NCBI GenBank assembly: GCA_004519485.1
Contig: CP038107.1
Location: 62,001-126,000 of the forward strand
Source of the DNA: Nannochloropsis oceanica
Lineage: Eukaryota > Sar > Eustigmatophyceae > Eustigmatales > Monodopsidaceae
Direction: 5' to 3'
Length of the DNA: 64,000 nucleotides
The notes beneath the pieces are model-generated. The model did no database searches, was not told where the DNA came from, and was given only the letters and a program-made list of their open reading frames with translations. Below, in pieces: positions 1-10,946 of the stretch. Made by a program: the position numbers and the translations under genes. Within the stretch, counting starts at the first letter, position 1, and the number at the start of each line of letters is the position of its first letter.

Positions 1-438
1 GTGGAGGTCCCACATTGATTTTGTGTGTCTGCTTAACCTTATAAGTTCTCAAAAGTGTCCTTAGTTGAGTAATTGGAGGCACTGGACTGTCTGTTACACA
101 ATTACAACACGCTGCAGCACGTTCCTTTCCAAATATTACTGATCTATCGTTGTATCATCACAGAAATATTGTGGAAGAGGAAGAAAGGGAGTGATAAATC
201 CGAGCTTCTAATAAATCTGGGATTGCAAGGGCAGAAGTGGACAAGGGCGTACACCATAAATAATCGACACGCAAAAGATGCAGAAGAATTTCGACGCACT
301 TCTATGAAACAAATGAGATTCTTGCAACATTATCTTTGCAGGAGGCATAATTCCACACGTATTTTTTAACCATTTCAAATATCAACCACATGCATAATAT
401 TTTTATTGCTCACCCTCTTACTTAGTACACTTTTTTTT
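1..438. other. Intergenic, nothing recognised
   Basis: AT-richer sequence downstream of the minus-strand gene that ends at 439. Short open frames are present (for example 73-369 plus) but lack any recognisable domain, a convincing start or splice partners. I see no RNA gene or repeat here. Confidence 0.5.
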
Positions 439-2616
439 TTACCGGGGTATGCGCGGGGATGGCAGTGTACGCTTCTTATGCAACCTGAATGCGACAGCAA
501 GTACTACCACACCGAAGAGCACAGCGGAAATGATTTTTGCCTCTACCGAGGTGCCTTTAATTGCCCGCTGCAGCTTGGATGTCATCGTGCCCTCCGCGGC
601 CACAGTCGTTCCCTCCCTATTTTTAATCAAACGCAGCACCCCCACTCCGATGTCTTCGATAAACTCTGCCGTTTCTTGTCCTTGCTTATCAGCGGAGAGA
701 ATAGAGAGTCCTGCAACATGACTATCACCTTCGGGCGAGAGATGCAGCACGCCACCAATCGCGCCAACGGTAACAATGTTGTCCCCTGTAGCCTCTACGC
801 CCGCATAAAAAGGATTTGCCAACGCATTCAATGCTAAATTTCGATCGTAAAATTGGAGATTGGTGCGATCCTCTCCCGTTTCCAGATCCATGCCCAACAA
901 CGCCCATTGAGTGCTGCCTTTCTTCAAGCCCACACAATACGTCATTCGGCTATTGTTATGCGTGGAGATGAGGGGAATCGAAGTCCCGCAGCTGATGTCA
1001 TCGCGGGCCCACACACGCGCCACATCCTTTTGGTCCGGTCCTATAACCTCGTATACGGCAGCGCCAAACGCAGAGCAGCCAAAGATGACCGGGCAGGTCT
1101 TGGTGGGGAAAAGGTCTTGGGGATTCTTCGCATCCCTGCGCGATAAACAATAGTCTGCCAGCCGACGTCGAAGGCTACTCTCAGGCCGCGGGGCTGATGC
1201 ACACATTATGTCATCGTTAAGACGATCTGTACCCATATAGTTCTGCACCACGAAAGCCTTGCATCCAGCCACGGCCACGGACTGCTCGCTTGTGGTGGGG
1301 ACGTCACCGTCCGCGTCAGATCCAAACTGGACCTTGCGTTTGGCAACCAGCTCCCCTGTAGCCGCATCATACCAAAGCAAATGCATGGGTAAAACTCCAT
1401 CCGTAATAACCACAAGTTTCCGGCCATCGCATGTTGTGATCGAGGGCGTGGAGCCTGAGCCGGCTCCGAGTCGACCAACGAACCAGCTGGCTGTGGCGGC
1501 AGCGTCAGGCTGATAAAGCGCCGTCCACTTGAAGGATAGCTTGTGCGTCGTCGGGTCGTAGTCGACGCGTATGAGCTCGCGGTGAGTGACGACAAATATG
1601 GATTGCCCCGTAGAGGAGATGGAGTTGGAGACCCAGGAGGGCCCGCCTCGCGCAAATGGGTTCAGGGCCAGATGGTCTTTGTGAATCAGCTTCCCCTGCG
1701 AATCCAGGCGCACTGCCATAACTTCTCCCTTTTTAGAGCTGGAGATGATAGTGCCATCGTCCAACAAGGTCAAACCTACCAGGTGGTCGTCCCCAACCTC
1801 GTTTTTGCCTCCGGTGAGGGACGGCATGGGCGCTGGCAAGGTCACCTCACCCGCCTGCACGATATGCCACCCCTCCATGTCGTTGCCTCGCAAAACAAAT
1901 CGAAGGACCTGATCTTCCATCGTCGTGTAAAAGGCATTTTCTGTTCCGTTCGATGCCACAAAAGCGTATGATCCGTGGAAGCGCGTGTTCCGTCCATGAT
2001 TCAGCGTCGCCAGTCGCTGCAGCCCCCTTGCCCCCCGCAGCTGCCTATAGACCACCACGTTCCCAATCGTTGACGTCCAAAGGCGCGTCTCCGTGTCCGA
2101 CACACGCTCGGTTATTACCGAGACAGCGTTGGCATCGTCCTTCTTAAAGCCAACCATTGCCCCTGCCTCATCAAAAAAACTTGGCCCTGCCCCCCCCTCT
2201 GCCCGGCTGCCCAAGGGTCCGCCCACATTTTGCATAAGCAGCTGACCCATCCACAAGCTGTTGGTCTCCTCTTCTTCTTGGATGAGTTGTGTATTGAAAA
2301 GATAGAAGCCCTGAGTCGGGTCGCCGTGGGGCTGCTTGAGGATGGTGTGGTCAGCGGAGTCACGAGTGCCATGCACAATGGGCCATGAAGAAGGATCAAG
2401 GGTGACGCCTATGTTTTCACGGTCAAGCAACTTTTGCTGCTGCTGCAATAAAACGTCTCTCATTTTGTCAGTCATGTCTTCAAAGGCGGTCTGGCCGGAG
2501 ACAAAAATCTCGGAGGAGGAGGGGAGAACAGCCGCCATGGCGGGCTCGAGGGCAGCGGCTTCCTCATCGAAATTGAGCGAAGAGAGGGCGGCGGTGGTTG
2601 CTTGTGGATCAGACAT
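439..2616 (-). CDS. Tail-anchored protein with a probable beta-propeller (PQQ/WD-like) body
   Basis: Single-exon frame of 725 aa. I start it at the ATG at 2616 (MSDPQ); the frame runs three codons further up only through a TTG. There is no N-terminal signal peptide. The middle (roughly residues 90-640) is a series of short beta-strand-like blocks with Gly/Asp turns, as in 'DDGTIISSSKKGEVMAVRL' and 'TDGVLPMHLLWYDAATGEL', which resembles PQQ- or WD-type propeller blades. The last 45 residues hold one hydrophobic helix (about 693-711, IISAVLFGVVVLAVAF) followed by a basic tail (LHKKR), the layout of a tail-anchored membrane protein with the body facing the cytosol. I do not recognise a specific family. 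The propeller call is an inference from sequence texture only. No introns are needed. Confidence 0.7.
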   Translation of the reverse strand: MSDPQATTAALSSLNFDEEAAALEPAMAAVLPSSSEIFVSGQTAFEDMTDKMRDVLLQQQQKLLDRENIGVTLDPSSWPIVHGTRDSADHTILKQPHGDPTQGFYLFNTQLIQEEEETNSLWMGQLLMQNVGGPLGSRAEGGAGPSFFDEAGAMVGFKKDDANAVSVITERVSDTETRLWTSTIGNVVVYRQLRGARGLQRLATLNHGRNTRFHGSYAFVASNGTENAFYTTMEDQVLRFVLRGNDMEGWHIVQAGEVTLPAPMPSLTGGKNEVGDDHLVGLTLLDDGTIISSSKKGEVMAVRLDSQGKLIHKDHLALNPFARGGPSWVSNSISSTGQSIFVVTHRELIRVDYDPTTHKLSFKWTALYQPDAAATASWFVGRLGAGSGSTPSITTCDGRKLVVITDGVLPMHLLWYDAATGELVAKRKVQFGSDADGDVPTTSEQSVAVAGCKAFVVQNYMGTDRLNDDIMCASAPRPESSLRRRLADYCLSRRDAKNPQDLFPTKTCPVIFGCSAFGAAVYEVIGPDQKDVARVWARDDISCGTSIPLISTHNNSRMTYCVGLKKGSTQWALLGMDLETGEDRTNLQFYDRNLALNALANPFYAGVEATGDNIVTVGAIGGVLHLSPEGDSHVAGLSILSADKQGQETAEFIEDIGVGVLRLIKNREGTTVAAEGTMTSKLQRAIKGTSVEAKIISAVLFGVVVLAVAFRLHKKRTLPSPRIPR

Positions 2617-3935
2617 GGGCAGCAATGATAAAAAATACAGCAGTCTCTTCGTGTTTGTTGTGTTGTTTCCGTACTGGTGCCGGTGGTGGATGCAGTCGAT
2701 GCAGGGTGAAGAGTGCGACGACTATGCTTGTGGATCCCCGCGAAAGAGGAGACGGAAGCGTTGTCGTAAGTAAAAAGGTATGTCAGCGGAAATGGAGAAT
2801 GGTAAAAAGTGACAGGTGATGTAGGCTTATAGACACTGTGGGCATAATGGAGAGAAAACACACGAATATGAGAGTCGATCGATCTCTTCTACTCCCGCTC
2901 AGAATGCCGTTGGCTTAACGCCGTTGACTTGAAGTATTTGACATTCCTTCGCTTCTTTCCGCGTCTTATTTGTAAGGCAAAATTACTGTCAGCTCAAGGC
3001 GCAATATAATCCCACGATCAGCGTACAAATAGATCAGGATTTAAACATCATCGTCGCAAAAGCTACAGGCCTGGATCCTGCACAGAAAAGAATACGTCAA
3101 GACGATATCACTGTTGCCCTGGTTTGCTAATCTTTGCATATGGGCCAGAGGAGGTTGATACTGGCAGCAAGCTAAAAAAAGTCCATGAGGAGACATATCT
3201 TGTACCGCCCGTAATATTAATTCATGGAGACAAATAGAAATTAGAACTTCGATGTACCTCCGAGTAGCCAAGATGATCTAACGCGTTCTTGGTCTTGTAA
3301 ATATATATATATATATGTAATACATATATATTTTACGTGCACGACACTCAGAGAATGGCGACTCAGCCGCCGTCGATAAACCTCGCGATAACGTGGCCGA
3401 AAGGGGCTGTTCGTTTGTTTTTTGTTTCTAAACTATCAGCATCCATTTTTTGGGGTTGGACAAAGCGTCAACCACCATATATTTTGGGGGATCAAGTAAG
3501 AGTGGAAAGATTAGTTTCAAGGTCTCCGCAAGTGTCGATACAGCTCCTGGGGCTACACTCTGAATAAATAAGATAAAACAAGACAAGTAGTGACTATCCA
3601 CGTTTGATTTCTCCTGTCTCTCTTTCGTTCATTTCTTGTCTTCCATTTGTTCATTATTCCAGGAATGTCTACCTCCCGCGTCAAGGCATCTGTCCTCCCC
3701 CTCGGTTTAGACAGCTCGCAACCTCAAACTCCCCCATCCTTCCTGCAAGTCTCACTAACAAAACACCCTCTAATATTTTCAAAAAGCGGCACAAGGAGCT
3801 TCAATGTCCACAATTTTTCACTCTTTCCCTCCTATTCGTTCACCACATCATCGCTTGCTTCACTATACCACCCTTCCCCACGCTTGCATGGCCTTCTAGT
3901 CTGACGAGATGGCCTTTTTCGCTTTCCAGGCGCGA
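2617..3935. other. Intergenic spacer
   Basis: 5' region of the gene ending at 2616, then low-complexity AT-richer DNA. It holds a short alternating TA tract (about 3298-3331). Open frames at 3337-3567 and 3604-4068 show no domain, and I leave them out. Confidence 0.5.
3298..3331. repeat. (TA)n microsatellite
   Basis: Alternating TA run interrupted by 'tgtaatac', reading nearly the same on both strands (imperfect palindrome). No gene overlaps it. Confidence 0.8.
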
Positions 3936-4988
3936 TCAATGTACCCAGCGACCCCTCCTTGCCGACGCGCAGTGGACAAGTACGCCATTCCCTCCATCGT
4001 TGAAAATGCACGTCATATGGAACCACCCCCTGCATCCCTCACACTCGACCATGCTCTCAACCACCTGACTCACCCCCTTGCGGCACAAGCTGTAGCGCTT
4101 TGTCTTCTTGATCCTCTTCCTCCAGGCCACCGCTCTAACCGCAGCCACCGCGCCCTTATCAGGCCGCGCAACCGACACTTCCTCATCGTCCTTTGCCATC
4201 CCACAGCCCGGAGCCGCTACCTCCTTCTCAGGCGACTCTGGCGCCACACCCCCTCAGTGCGGTGCCGCATCATCATCGAAGGGGCGAACCTGCTCATAGC
4301 CATCTGCCACCTCTTGCCACTGCCGCGTCTATTTCTCTGCCTTCTTGGCCATGATGTCACTGCCGCCGTCGCTGCCCATGTCCGCCCTGCTCAAGGTCAA
4401 GCTCTCTCACTCGTCTCCTTTTTCCTCCGGCTCCTGCTGGTGCTGCTGCTCCTGCTCTTCCTCCTCCGCCCCATCGTTCTTCTCCTGCATTGCACGCATT
4501 CATCCCTCCCCATCCCCCTTCTCACCTTCTTCGTCCTTTTTCTCCCCTCCATCTTCGTGTCCTCCCCGCTCGAGTCCTCGCTCGATCCCGACGGCTTCTC
4601 CTCCTCGCGGCCTTTGCGCTCACGCGCCTTCGCCATGCGCTTGGCCTGCCGCAACTGCGGCACCTTGAACGTGACGGCAGCCTTATTCGGGAGCAGCTAC
4701 TCCCCCCATTTCTCGCCGTCCTAGCACCAGCCGCTTCCGGGTACCGTACGCCAAGCCTTTCTCTTTGCGGGTCGCACCTCGGAAAGACGATGCCCCACTC
4801 AGGTGGCCGATTGTCGATTGCCAGTGCCGGGGGGCGAAGGAGTCCAAGCCAGCCTGGCGCAGTACCAGCACGTAGTCATGATCGCCCATTTTGCTAGCCC
4901 CTATGCCTAGAAGAATTTCCGGCGTCATGAATCCGATCCCCCGCTGCGCCTTCACCACCTCCAGCGCCAGGACCTTGAGAATCTCCAC
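3930..4988 (-). pseudogene. Decayed nuclear-type gene with a PHD-finger remnant
   Basis: Three minus-strand frames follow each other but do not join cleanly. 4988-4683 reads like the start of a real domain (MTPEILLGIG, LRQAGLDSFAPRHW, GLAYGTRKRLVL). 4700-4397 continues as a very basic Lys/Arg/Ser linker (KVPQLRQAKRMAKARERKG). 4247-3936 carries a PHD-like block (MVECEGCRGWFHMTC, then LVHCASAR). In a PHD finger the pattern is Cys4-His-Cys3; here the first Cys pair is incomplete (YSLCR) and the last pair is lost. The frame change near 4690 could be a tiny intron, but in-frame stops between the blocks favour a dead gene. Known: PHD fingers read histone tails. Inferred: a broken chromatin gene next to the array's left edge. 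It could also be a live multi-exon gene that I failed to splice. Confidence 0.4.
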
Positions 4989-5081
4989 AGAAGTCAGAGA
5001 TAGATCACACTTCTTCCGTTCGATGGTCCTCTCCGCCGAGCCGTACGTTTGAGTCCCTGGCAGCAGCTCAGGACGAGGGCG

Positions 5082-5755
5082 TCAAACTTATGCTGGCCTG
5101 TCGGTCAGCCGCGTGACAAGGCGCATAGGCCACAAGTTATCCTCCTTAAGTCAAAGCGTTTGATTTCCATGTGACCGAGCGCAAACGAGAAACCAGGTTT
5201 TAGTTAGCCGGTTGAGCGCTGGGGTGGCCAGCAACATTGCAAACATATTATTTACTGGCTTCCTTGCTCGGCCTCCTTATTTTTGAAACTCACATGCCAT
5301 CCATCTATCGATTTGAGGCGCTGTGGACACCCAACCAAACCACCACGTTACAACCAACAGTCTCTGTATATATAAATGAGAATAAAAATGGTGGAGAAGA
5401 GCTCTGTGAGTGCTGACCGTTAGCCTAAGCAACAGAGCACCACACCGTAGCGACGGGAGGGCGACGGAGGGAGGAGCAATGGGGAAGCAGATGGTAAAGC
5501 CCCTTGTATTGCGCCTCCTCTTCCCTTCGCTACCTTTTCCCGCATACTACCCTGTCGTGACTACGAGTCTCACACCAAGCATGGCAGAAAGCACCGTTGG
5601 TCAGCCGCCTAACAAGGCGCATGTGACACAAGTGAAAGTGTTGGTCTCTCATGTGACCGAGCGCAAACGAGAAATCAGGTTTGAGCCGGTTGAACGCAGG
5701 GGGTGTCAAGCAAAACTGCAAACATATTGTTAACTGGCTTACCGGCTCGCACTGT
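5082..5755. repeat. Diverged outer copy of the array's inter-unit spacer (R1 family)
   Basis: Two R1-like segments in a row: about 5082-5395 and 5396-5755. The second matches 14759-15125 along its length (GAGAAGAGCT, ACACCAAGCATGGCAGA, CATGTGACCGAGCGCAAACG, AACATATTGTTAACTGGC), with many substitutions. The first carries the same CATGTGACCGAGCGCAAACG and CCATCCATCTATCGATTT blocks found at 14532 and 14658. Identity to the next unit becomes near perfect only from about 5709, so this is the old left edge of the tandem array. Confidence 0.7.
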
Positions 5756-6290
5756 TCTTCTTGACACTCACTTGCTACTCAAGCTCGCGAGAAAAGCGAA
5801 ACGCTTGGCCCTGTGATCACTTTTAAGCCGATATATACACCCCATCCAGTCGCAATCGCTTACTTTGCTGCAACAAGCGACCATGGGCCCCTCCAATCTC
5901 TTTTTGGCTCGCCCTACTCATTCTTCTTGGAACTCACCTGCCACTCAAGCTCGCGAGAAAGACAGGACCGCAAGGCCCCTTGCTCACTCTCGGTCACTTT
6001 GGAGATGACACGCATCCATCGAGTCGCAATCGCTCACTTTGCTACAATAAGCGACCATGAGCCCCTCCACTCTACTCGCTTCCTGTCTCGCCTTTTTCAT
6101 TCTTCTTGAAACTCACCTGCCGCTCAAGCTCGTGAGAATGACAGGACTGCTAGGCCCCTTGGCCACTCTTGGCCACTTTCAAGACGATGTACACCCGTTG
6201 GATCGCAATCGCTTACTTTGCTACAAGAACCGACCAAGCGGCACGCCAAATCATAGGCCCTTACAAGGACACTTTGGCGGTTGAATTGAA
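5756..6290. repeat. Promoter tandem repeat, unit A (three copies of about 170 bp)
   Basis: Three imperfect direct repeats upstream of gene A, beginning near 5769, 5936 and 6114. Each runs through CTCAAGCTCGYGAGAA, a GGCCCCTTG or GGCCCTGTG block, GTCGCAATCGCTYACTTTGC, a GCGACCATG or equivalent, and ends in CTCGCC..TTCTTCTTG. The array sits between the minus-strand gene's 5' side and the plus-strand start at 6485, so it may carry promoter or enhancer elements. No function is demonstrated. Confidence 0.8.
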
Positions 6291-6484
6291 TGGGGAACAA
6301 GCGTCCACCTCTCGGTTGAAATGACGCCTGCACTTATTGTTTCCATGCTCCCCATAAGCTATGTCGATGCACCCTCATAACCTCACACCACTCCACGCCT
6401 TCTCTTCCCCTTTCATGTAGACTACGCTGCAAGACGAGCAGAACAGAACACAGGGTCTCCGGCTGTCCGTATCATATCCATCCC

Positions 6485-9400
6485 ATGACTTCCGGAGCGA
6501 CCATGGGCGAGGCCGGGCCCCAAGAGGAGTCCCGATGCCGTCGCCGGCGTGTTCTACTGGGCTCGCTGGGTGCAGTGTGTCTGATCGTCGGTGCCGCGTT
6601 GGCCATAACCTTTGCTGGAAAGGGCCAGGGCAAGAATAAGCCGGAGCCGGCGGCTACCGTAGAGGGGGGCGTGTCTCCGATGGGAGACCTTCCAGGCCTT
6701 GTGAAGGATTCAGGTGAGAAAACATAAGGGGAGGACGGCAGGAAATGGAGGGTGCATACCCTGTGCGCAGAATTGATCCCCTGAGTTGACACCTCGTGCT
6801 GTTGCCTCTGCTGGTGCTGGTGGTGCTGCTCCTATGCTTCAAATTCGCATCCATTGCAACCCCTTTTTGAGTGCATTATCTTCTGTCGGCGATGACTTTC
6901 TCATGCCCCCATCGTTCTCTACTGAGCCGCTTTGATCGCATCAAAGGGCAGCTCTGACACCATCCGGGTGCATCCAGTGTATGATGCCTTTCCTCTTCTC
7001 AATCCCTCCTTTGCCCCTCCTCTCCTGATCTCCCCCCTGCACCGCTCTGATGATCAGCAGCATCACCCGCCTATCATAACGATTCAATCGTTTCTCTGAC
7101 ACTTCTCCGCTTTCCTCTTTCTCTCTCTTGCTCTACAGTGCTGTCATCCAACGCAGCCACCACCGGTGCCGCCCCGAAACCCGTTGCTACGATGGAACCC
7201 CTAGCTACGACGGTTACGCCCGCCGTCCCCACAGCGTCAAAGGCAGCGCCTGCTCAGGGCACTGGTGACCTCACATTTGCTCAGGAGCTCCTCGAAACCG
7301 GCACGGTGGGAGGCGTCACACTCGGCGCGGCACTGGGTGCTTTGCCCGGAGCTTCGACTGTGAATGGAGCCTTCAACGAATTAGCGAGCGATTTGGCCAA
7401 CCTGGCAGGCCTTCGCACTTGCTCCCCCGTGGATGGTCCTGATCTGGAGCGAATGGTGGCGGGCTCGAGCACTTGCGGCGTCATTCTCCTGACGAAGGGC
7501 TCTATGGTCCCGTACAATACAGAGAAGACGATGGTTGTGTCAACCCGCAAGATTATCGTGGGCCACCCTATTGATCTCCCCCAAATCATCACGGCCAGGA
7601 AAGTAGAGCGGGTCTTTGACGTGGTGTCGGGGGGCTCCTTGGACATTCGTTTCGTGACCATCTTCCGCGCATTCGGCTATGAACCGACAGATGAACTCCG
7701 CATCATCACCGGCGGTGTTGCGTTGGTGCGCTTGGGAGGCTTCTTCCGCGGTACGGCCGTGATTTTCCGCGACCCCACTCAGAATCTCGCCGGTTTTCAA
7801 GGCTCGCTGGCGCGCCCCTATCAGCGTCGCCGCACGTACGGCGGGCACGTCCTAGTGATGGGGGGCTCCTTCTTTTGTTACGGATGTCAGGTAATCCGGT
7901 GGGCCCCTTACGGCCTGGTTCTTTTGAACGTGTTCCAAGTTGGCCGTGATTTCTTGGTTGTTGCCGGGACGAGCGTCATGGTCGGCATGTATCATTTGTT
8001 CTTCACGCCTTTCCTCAGTGGTATCAGCGTCGGGAATGCTATCGCTGTCCTGGGCGGCGTCAGTGTTCGCATTGGTGGCGGAACAGAGGGGGTTGCGGTT
8101 CTTGTTGGACAATTTGGTAGGTCGTGCGTGTGTAAAGGAGACGAGGGGTAGTAAGGGAAGAGTGCTAAAGCACTATTAGTGGTCATGAAGGAGCAAGCAG
8201 AGAAGCCTTGGACGCACCTAACACTAACTCCCAGACGATGTACAACCCCTCCCGACCCCACCCCCACACACATGACAGGTGCGGGCCAGAATATATTTGT
8301 GGGCGGCGGGGTGCTCGTGAATGTGGGCCATCAGCAGCAGACCGCCTTTGTGTGCCTTATGCGTGCGGGCTACGGCATGACTGCTCTTGGTGCTGGGGTG
8401 TTTATTCACATTGCGGAACTTGAGAACCGTGCGTGGGGTGCGGCTGCCATCGTCGGTGCCGGGCAGGTGTACTCCAACGGCGCGGGCGTTTTCGACAAGA
8501 CTGGTGGAGAGGTCGTCAACAGTGCTATTTCGGCCTTCCAAGCCCTGGTCGGCGGGTCCGCGTACGTCAGATTTCTCTCTCCAAACCCCCTTCCTCCTGT
8601 CGTGTATCATAGTAGGCTTGAGTGTGTTTTTGTCTCGCTCAACTGTATGCATCGCCTCGTGTGTGTATTTTGTTTGTGTGATGAAACGGCTAAGGCACAA
8701 CACTCACTCCGTGTCCTCTCCTTTCTATCTTCTTCCTTTCTACCTATGATAGCTATTTTGGCACGGGCGACATGAACATTGTGGGCGAGCAATTTGCGCG
8801 ACTTGTTCTAACCCTGGACCAGAATGGCGTTGGCATGACATGGTTCAACGGAGCCGGAAGTGGGACACTGATCTTAACGCCCAGTATGGTGATTGCCCTG
8901 GTCCGTTCTCAGAAGATTCTTGGTGCCGAGGTACGTCAAGCTTTTCATGACGCAATTTACGTCTGCTTGTCTCTCATTTTTGGTGATTGACGCTTAATAT
9001 ATGCGTCCATTTCTTCCATAGATATTTCCACCAAGTGTGATCTAATTTGTCTTCATGCTCCACTTCCATTCCGTGTGTTTCACTCCCATTCCGTGTAGGT
9101 CTTTCAAGGAGCCGGCTTTTTCACAGAGGTCAACGGTACGCGGTGGACATTTCAGTTGGTGAATGCGCAAATTCCGGGGTATGAAGGCTGGATTGGGCTA
9201 GGCGCCGCCCTGCTTGTCCGCACCCGGACCACTGTCAGGCGTCTGGTGAACTACCGCGCTGGCAAGAAAGTGGCGTGGGTGGTGAATGGGGTCGGTGTCA
9301 ACGAATCGCTGCGAAACAACTTCAACATTCTCGCCACCAAGAACGGCACTCAAGCCCTCAAGCCGCAGCCTACTAAGCCTGGCAAGCACCGACTCCTGGA

Positions 9401-10946
9401 AGCTGTGGATGACCTTGTGAGCAGCGCTGTCACCAGAGCCGGCAGAGGCAAGGGCCGGGCCCTTATGAGAGGTTTTAGTCGTCCTGCTTTGAGCATGGCT
9501 GACAGTGTGATGGACTCGAAGAAGATCCAGCCTCCCAATCCCGGGATTCTGGCCGAAAAACTGCAGGCCCTGGTGTCGGGTTTGAAGAATAAACGCCGCC
9601 TCCAAGGCCAGCCCGCGGTCAACCCCACCCGTATCATGAACATGTTCAATGGCCTGTCGCCAGCCTCGCTCATGAAAGCTTGGCAAGAGGCCGTGGATGA
9701 AGCCAACAGCAGCCCAGACGATCGTGCCTTGGCTGCAGGAAACGATGCCGACGAGGTGGACGCCGACGGCCGGTGGGGCGAACAGGTGTACGTGGGCGGC
9801 GGTGATGCCTCGCAGTGTGTGCTGTGCGGGGTCGGTCCCGGGACGACCGAGTCCCACTGGAACAGGGACGCAGGCGACGACCCAGCCACCTGCCATATCA
9901 CGGAGGCATGCACTCCTGAAGATTCAGTCCAAGGCATCATGGGGAAGCTCAGAGGAGCCTTGCCGGACGGGGAAGACTTAGTAGTGCCGCCCGTGGCGAA
10001 GGGCTGGGCCAAGACGGTGGGCTCCAAGTACACGGCGCGTATCTTGCAGGATATGGACGATCACCAGGCGGAGAATCCGGGGGCGGATGTCAAGCTGCCG
10101 GACACGAACATTTTGACCTACGACATTTTCCTGTACTGCCCCGTGGCCGATGCGGAGTGTGAGTATAGCCAGGCAGACATGAAGACGGCATTCCAAGACT
10201 ATCTGGACGATGTGGCGCAGGAGGAGACTGCGTTCAGGATTTCGTCGGCGACTGCAGCGGTGCATCCGGCTATCTTCAAATCTGTCAATGATGCTGATGA
10301 AAGCTTCGTGTCGGCCATTGGGGCGCCGGCGCTAGAGGGGTGTGGGAAGGGCCTCTCGTTTTCTCTTTTCGTGACGACGCCCGACAAATCTTCGGTGACG
10401 GATGTGAAGACTATCCTGGAAAAAGCAGGTACCGACAGTGATGAACTTCTGGCCTTCATCAACGACCAAGGGGAGCAGGAAGCATCCTTCTGCAGCGTGA
10501 GCGTGACGAAGCGCTCAGCAATGTTTTTCCCGTCCGTGGACACGGCGGCAGGGAAGAGCTTCTATCAGAAGCTTTACACGGGCAACGCGCTGGATTCCGG
10601 GAGCCTCTGGCCCGACATCACGGTGGTGTCGGCGCACGAGGTGGCCCCCGTTCAGCACGCAGTGGCGGATCAGTCCTACACACTTTTGTTGGAGGGCTTT
10701 GCCATGAAGGCGGAAGTGGTGGTGGAGCTGTTCCAGGGCACGCAGAGCAGCGGGGTGGAGGTGGCCAGGGTCCCTGGTGGCATGGGCATCGGCGAGACAC
10801 GCGAGGTGGCTTGGACGGCTCCTGCGCCCATGAATGGGGACGGTGGGAATCGGGCTTACGTGCGCGCCTACCACGTTGGGATGCCGGGCATCTTTGCACA
10901 GAGCGAGGTCTTTGATCTCTTGCCCTTGTCTGTGCTGGATGACTAA
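6485..10946 (+). CDS. Type II membrane protein with Thr/Pro stalk, probable beta-helix and Kre9/KNH-like C-domain (copy A)
   Basis: Five exons: 6485-6713, 7139-8116, 8279-8561, 8753-8930, 9099-10946. All introns are GT-AG and all phases match, giving 1,171 aa. Residues 1-22 are cytosolic with an Arg cluster (CRRRR). Residues 23-44 are one membrane helix (VLLGSLGAVCLIVGAALAI), so the bulk faces the lumen or outside. Residues about 77-125 form a Thr/Pro/Ala stalk. Residues about 170-560 are repeated short Gly/Val/Phe strands spaced about 25-32 residues (GHVLVMGGSFFCYG, NIFVGGGVLVNVG, ALGAGVFIHIAEL), as in a right-handed beta-helix. A Cys-rich stretch lies near 790-820 (CVLCGVG, TCHITEAC). The last about 100 residues (VVVELFQG, VAWTAPAP, AYVRAYH, AQSEVFDLL) match the strand pattern of Kre9/KNH1 or Ser/Thr-rich GPI-type domains. 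The last two domain calls are inferences. This copy has Gly at residue 8 where B-D have Asn. The likely role is cell surface or wall; no enzyme motif is visible. Confidence 0.85.

Noticed and set aside
5756-6290. Tandem promoter repeats as a CRISPR array
   Set aside because: Repeats are about 170 bp, imperfect and without spacers, in a eukaryotic genome.
9198-10033. Long minus-strand open frames (232 and 227 aa) inside exon 5, with equivalents in the other copies
   Set aside because: They lie antisense to a strongly supported exon, have shadow-like composition (Arg/His/Ser rich), and change with the sense codons.
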